Shown here piece after piece: positions 4,477-7,191 of a stretch of DNA of 7,191 nucleotides (positions within the stretch are counted from its first letter, which is position 1; every line of letters begins with the position of its first letter). The notes beneath the pieces are model-generated. The model saw only the letters and a program-made list of their open reading frames with translations. It searched no databases and was not told the origin of the DNA. The stretch comes from Candidatus Staskawiczbacteria bacterium (GTDB taxonomy: Bacteria > Patescibacteriota > Minisyncoccia > Minisyncoccales > Staskawiczbacteraceae). The translations under genes and the position numbers were made by a program. The stretch spans positions 1 to 7,191 of the forward strand of contig VGLO01000036.1 of assembly GCA_016866675.1 (NCBI GenBank). Direction: 5' to 3'.

Positions 4477-4519
4477 CCTCGTAAATTTACAGGTCTCCGA
4501 CACCTGTAAATTTATGTGG
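4477..4519. repeat. REP-like palindrome between the RAYT and Nudix genes
   Basis: TAAATTTACAGGT (4482-4494) and ACCTGTAAATTTA (4502-4514) are perfect 13-base arms around CTCCGAC; the inner TC/GA can also pair. On the plus strand C4477, C4478 and C4480 can further pair with G4519, G4518 and G4516. The central core AGGTCTCCGACACCT (4491-4505) recurs exactly inside the RAYT gene in the opposite orientation. In minus-strand mRNA the foot of the hairpin includes the GAGG proposed as Nudix ribosome-binding site. A palindrome adjoining a RAYT gene is the classic REP arrangement. Confidence 0.8.
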
Positions 4520-4527
4520 GGATTTAT

Positions 4528-5262
4528 TTATTCTAAAAACAAATTTTCGTAATCAATTATTGCTCTACTGACTTCTGATTTGTAACTAATCCAATTTTCT
4601 AAACCTTTTTTCATAGTTTCTGCTCCTATTACTCTTAACAATAAATCTTTCTCAATAACAGAATGAAAATTTTGTTTATCTTCATAATCCCATAAACTAG
4701 TCCATCGATAATCATTTTTTAGAAAATTAATTACTTTCTTAAAGTCTTTAATACCCTTTTCTTTCCAACCAGATTCAATTAAAGAAATTGGATTACAATG
4801 AATATATGTTACTATATTTCTTAACTGATTATCATTCTCAATATGAATTGCTTTAAATTGATTAAATAAATGACCCTTTCTTCCATATTTTTTATTGAAA
4901 TAATTTGCATACCCTCCACATACTTTTTTTATAAATTTACTGATACCATTTTCTTTTAATTGTTTTACAAGTAAGTGCATATGATTAGACATGAAGCAAA
5001 AAGTCAGAACTTCAACTAGCTTATCTCTCTTATCCAGACTTGCCAGGTGTCGGAGACCTGGCATATTTTCTTTTTTCTTTTCAGCCAAGCGAGACCTGCG
5101 ACGATCGCGTATTGTTTTTACAAAAACATCATTAAACTCATATATAGAAAATATTCCTCGATAGTAATCATCATTGTTCTTAAATATAACTGAATCTCCT
5201 ACTGCTCTACAACAGATATGATAAACTTCGCCATTAATCAAATCTGCTACTTGTCTTGGCAT
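4528..5262 (-). CDS. REP-associated tyrosine transposase (RAYT, Y1/IS200-like)
   Basis: Single-strand DNA transposase of the Y1 HUH superfamily; RAYTs are single-copy relatives of IS200/IS605 TnpA linked to REP palindromes. The 244 residues contain VYHICCRAVGDSVIF near the N-terminus, the HUH metal site in LTFCFMSNHMHLLVKQ (H94, H96), the YFNKKYGRKGHLFNQFK segment (121-137) typical of RAYTs, and VTYIHCNP, where Tyr153 is the candidate nucleophile by analogy with the Y-x3-Q/N motif of IS608 TnpA. Residues about 51-80 form an Arg/Lys-rich insertion before the HUH strand, part of which (PGLRHLA) is encoded by a REP-like palindrome. All catalytic residues seem intact. It starts 12 nt after the metalloprotease-like gene and precedes the Nudix gene, as if inserted into an operon. 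No Shine-Dalgarno sequence is visible. Confidence 0.9.
   Translation of the reverse strand: MPRQVADLINGEVYHICCRAVGDSVIFKNNDDYYRGIFSIYEFNDVFVKTIRDRRRSRLAEKKKENMPGLRHLASLDKRDKLVEVLTFCFMSNHMHLLVKQLKENGISKFIKKVCGGYANYFNKKYGRKGHLFNQFKAIHIENDNQLRNIVTYIHCNPISLIESGWKEKGIKDFKKVINFLKNDYRWTSLWDYEDKQNFHSVIEKDLLLRVIGAETMKKGLENWISYKSEVSRAIIDYENLFLE
5041..5063. repeat. REP-like palindrome inside the RAYT reading frame
   Basis: TGCCAGGT (5041-5048) and ACCTGGCA (5056-5063) are perfect 8-base arms around GTCGGAG. Its inner 15 bases are the exact reverse complement of 4491-4505. Read in the RAYT frame it encodes M-P-G-L-R-H-L-A without disrupting the frame. A partial copy, GAGACCTG (5091-5098, same as 5053-5060), lies 38 bp further and is flanked by GCGACGATCGC (5098-5108), a small palindrome. 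Confidence 0.8.
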
Positions 5263-5274
5263 ACTTATTTAAAG

Positions 5275-6267
5275 CTAAGTATTAAATTTTCTTTTGGTCG
5301 CCTCTCCTATTCTTCTAAAGTATCCCTTTCCATAAGTCTCCTCAATTAATCTGGAAATTTCCAATAATTTACCGTCCATTGCAGCCTTAGCAAATAATTT
5401 GAAAACATCCTCTTTTGTGTTAAATTTATCAGAAAACTTATTATAAATGTCTCTTATTATTTTATCTAACTGTTTCCTTTCTCTTGGGTATGCGTGATAA
5501 GCTATTACATATTCTACATTACCCTTATCAGATAACTCTCTGCTTATGATGCTAGAAATATCATCTCCTTTTCCCTTTGCAGCTTTTTTTACTTTTTCTC
5601 TATCTTTGACTTCATCTGCAATTTCAGGAATAGACGAAAAATATTCAGCATCAAACCTTTTTACCAACTCTTCTGTTATTGCTTCATTTATATTTACAAA
5701 AAAAATTTCTTTGTCTTCTTTGCTTCTAACTTCAAAACCCACTCTTCTAAAATTATACTGACTTTCATCTTTTTTAGTTAATTCAACTGACTGGAATGAA
5801 TTAAAGTGAATAATTTCATGTGTAATTGTTTCTGCATTTTGTAAATTATTTTTTGAGTCAATTACATAAATCAACTGTTGGCCAGGGTTGTATCCGCCTT
5901 CCTCTCCTCCTTTAAAGAGATTTAGCTTTTCCCTGGCCTCCTTGTCTAGCTTATGATTATCTAAAAAATGTATATGGTCTAAACCAATATCAACAGGATC
6001 GCCTCCATATTTTTTTATAAAATTAGGCATTTTTTCTAAGATAGCTGATATAATTTTCCTTTCACTTTCGGTTTTTTCTCGTTCTACATTTTTTAACAAA
6101 AACCCCTCTCTCACCTCTTTTTCTGAATGTTGCTCAAAAATATCCTTGAGATGAGTAGATAAACTCTCTTCATCCTCTAATTTAAAACCAACCTTTTTTG
6201 AAACTCCAGTTTCTCTTTTTGGTTCCTCTATTTTTTCTTCTTGGAATTTTGGTTCTCCTTCTTTCAT
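5275..6267 (-). CDS. Putative zinc metalloprotease-like protein (HExxH), function unknown
   Basis: I do not recognise the family. The 330-residue protein begins with a highly charged, probably disordered stretch (1-35). At 146-156 it has ETITHEIIHFN, an HExxH zinc site within a helix, followed 39 residues later by NEAITEEL (194-201), whose glutamate is a plausible third zinc ligand as in gluzincins. The part before it has GYNPGQQLIYVID (125-137), which resembles the strand preceding the active helix in many peptidases. A later segment, NVEYVIAYHAYPRERKQLDKII (250-271), precedes helical C-terminal sequence. No signal peptide or membrane segment is seen, so it should be cytoplasmic. Its ATG is one base after the polX stop codon (TAA-T-ATG), implying cotranscription and coupling with polX; the RAYT gene follows 12 nt downstream. 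Peptidase activity is inference. Confidence 0.7.
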   Translation of the reverse strand: MKEGEPKFQEEKIEEPKRETGVSKKVGFKLEDEESLSTHLKDIFEQHSEKEVREGFLLKNVEREKTESERKIISAILEKMPNFIKKYGGDPVDIGLDHIHFLDNHKLDKEAREKLNLFKGGEEGGYNPGQQLIYVIDSKNNLQNAETITHEIIHFNSFQSVELTKKDESQYNFRRVGFEVRSKEDKEIFFVNINEAITEELVKRFDAEYFSSIPEIADEVKDREKVKKAAKGKGDDISSIISRELSDKGNVEYVIAYHAYPRERKQLDKIIRDIYNKFSDKFNTKEDVFKLFAKAAMDGKLLEISRLIEETYGKGYFRRIGEATKRKFNT

Positions 6268-6268
6268 A

Positions 6269-7191
6269 TTATTTAAGATTATTTAATAATTCTTCAGCAG
6301 ATAATGTGTTTATTATATTTCTTGATTCAGCCCATCCTCTTTTAGCCTGCAAAACTCCGTACTCCATTAAATTCATGTGATCTTTTTTGTGAGTATCTGT
6401 ATTGATTACCATTTTTACTTCTTCATTTTTTGCCCTTCTTATATATAAGCCTCTCAAATCAAGCCGGGAAGAAGAATTAATTTCCAAAACAGTTCTTGTT
6501 TCTCTTGCAACTTTTAATATTTTATCAAAATCAAGTAAGTACTCATCTCTTTGATTTACAATTCTTCCGGTTGGATGAGCAATAATATCTACATTTTTAT
6601 TTTTCATTGCCTTGATTATGCGAGAAGTCATTTCCTCTTTTTCCATTTTTAAAAATGAATGGACTCCTGCAATCACATAATCTAGTTTTGCTAAAACAGC
6701 ATCCTCAACATCAATTGAGCCATCCTTTCTTATATTAGCCTCGCAACCATGCAGAAGACGAAATTTTTTACCCTGAGATTTAAATTTTGAATTTATTTTT
6801 TTAATATATTCGTTTTGCTCTAATAATTCTTTTTCACTTAAGCTCTTTTCTACTTTTAAGTCATTTGTGTGGTCTGAAATTCCAATATACTCATATCCTA
6901 ACTGCATGGCATATTTTGCCAAAGTTTCAATTGAGTCCTTGCCACCGTCTTTGTCGAGCCAATTTGAATGTATATGCAGGTCACCCTTGATATCTTTCAA
7001 CTCCACTAGTTTTGGTAAATTATTATTTAAAGAAGCCTCAATCTCACCTTCATTTTCTCGTATTTCTGGGGGAATCCAAGCCATTCCAAGTTTATTATAA
7101 ACATCTTCTTCTGCGAGACTAGCAATCATTTTTGAGCCAGAGAACAGACCATATTCGCTTAATTTTAACCCTTTTTCAATGGCAATTTTTC
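6269..7191 (-). CDS. polX: DNA polymerase/3'-5' exonuclease PolX, C-terminal part (PHP domain); 5' end outside the window
   Basis: The reading frame is open to the right edge. The first visible residues, KIAIEKGLKLSEYGLFSGSK, then LAEEDVYNKLGMAWIPPEIRENEGEIEA, are the end of the polymerase beta-like part and linker typical of bacterial PolX, so the methionine at 7129 is internal. The PHP domain follows with its metal ligands in order (numbered from that Met): GDLHIHSNW (H52, H54), ISDH (D86, H87), GCEANI (E130), GVHSF (H157), AHPTGR (H185) and NTDTH (D245, H247). The C-terminus QAKRGWAESRNIINT is also characteristic. The enzyme does gap-filling DNA synthesis in base-excision repair, and the PHP domain gives 3'-5' exonuclease or end processing. 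All visible ligands are intact. It overlaps nothing but is one base from the next gene. Confidence 0.93.
   Translation of the reverse strand, partial: KIAIEKGLKLSEYGLFSGSKMIASLAEEDVYNKLGMAWIPPEIRENEGEIEASLNNNLPKLVELKDIKGDLHIHSNWLDKDGGKDSIETLAKYAMQLGYEYIGISDHTNDLKVEKSLSEKELLEQNEYIKKINSKFKSQGKKFRLLHGCEANIRKDGSIDVEDAVLAKLDYVIAGVHSFLKMEKEEMTSRIIKAMKNKNVDIIAHPTGRIVNQRDEYLLDFDKILKVARETRTVLEINSSSRLDLRGLYIRRAKNEEVKMVINTDTHKKDHMNLMEYGVLQAKRGWAESRNIINTLSAEELLNNLK

Noticed and set aside
4468..4503. Longer Nudix protein starting at GTG 4503
   Set aside because: The extra 12 residues are encoded by the palindromic repeat; the ATG at 4467 has GAGG upstream and fits the family's N-terminus.
7127..7129. ATG at 7129 as the PolX start
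   Set aside because: The frame continues upstream with typical PolX sequence (AIEKGLKLSEYGLF), so the gene is cut by the window edge.
1..7191. CRISPR array, prophage genes, or an alternative genetic code with UGA recoded
   Set aside because: No regularly spaced direct repeats and no structural phage genes were seen. UGA ends pyrH and infC at exactly the expected family length, so it is a stop codon.

Overview
This AT-rich window uses UGA as a stop codon (pyrH and infC both end in TGA). It looks like a chromosomal piece of a small-genome bacterium of the Candidate Phyla Radiation (Patescibacteria). The grounds are an archaeal-type UMP kinase, a minimal MGMT consisting only of the DNA-binding/active-site domain, a PolX repair polymerase, few Shine-Dalgarno sequences and very tight gene packing. 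The lineage call is inference.

Left part (1-977, minus strand): archaeal-type pyrH overlaps the start of argS by an ATGA; argS runs off the left edge. Next (978-1804) is a self-contained minus-strand unit for an unrecognised 209-residue protein. It has a near-consensus sigma-70 promoter, a structured leader of about 125 nt, a strong AGGAGG site and its own terminator.

Centre (1805-3706, plus strand): smpB, the tmRNA gene ssrA, infC, rpmI and rplT, closed by a strong intrinsic terminator. ssrA was recognised from its sequence: TTTCGAC near the 5' end, a T-arm and 3' acceptor strand, a 7-bp acceptor stem, H-type pseudoknots and an internal tag reading frame encoding ANLFTKKQPALAYA. The tmRNA 5' acceptor strand lies inside the last codons of smpB, so tmRNA 5' maturation would remove the smpB stop codon. 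infC begins with a non-ATG codon about 19 nt after the mature tmRNA end. SmpB and tmRNA are partners in trans-translation, and IF3, L35 and L20 are the classic ribosome operon that usually has its own leader; here tmRNA sits in that position.

Right part (3789-7191, minus strand, convergent with the ribosomal operon): polX (3' part only), an HExxH metalloprotease-like protein, a REP-associated Y1 transposase (RAYT), an Ap4A-hydrolase-like Nudix protein and the minimal MGMT, all closely spaced or overlapping. Three are DNA-repair or nucleotide-sanitation functions. The RAYT carries a 15-base palindromic core (AGGTCTCCGACACCT) in its own reading frame. The same core, with longer arms, sits in the RAYT-Nudix gap, a likely REP/RAYT pair with one REP-like unit read as protein.
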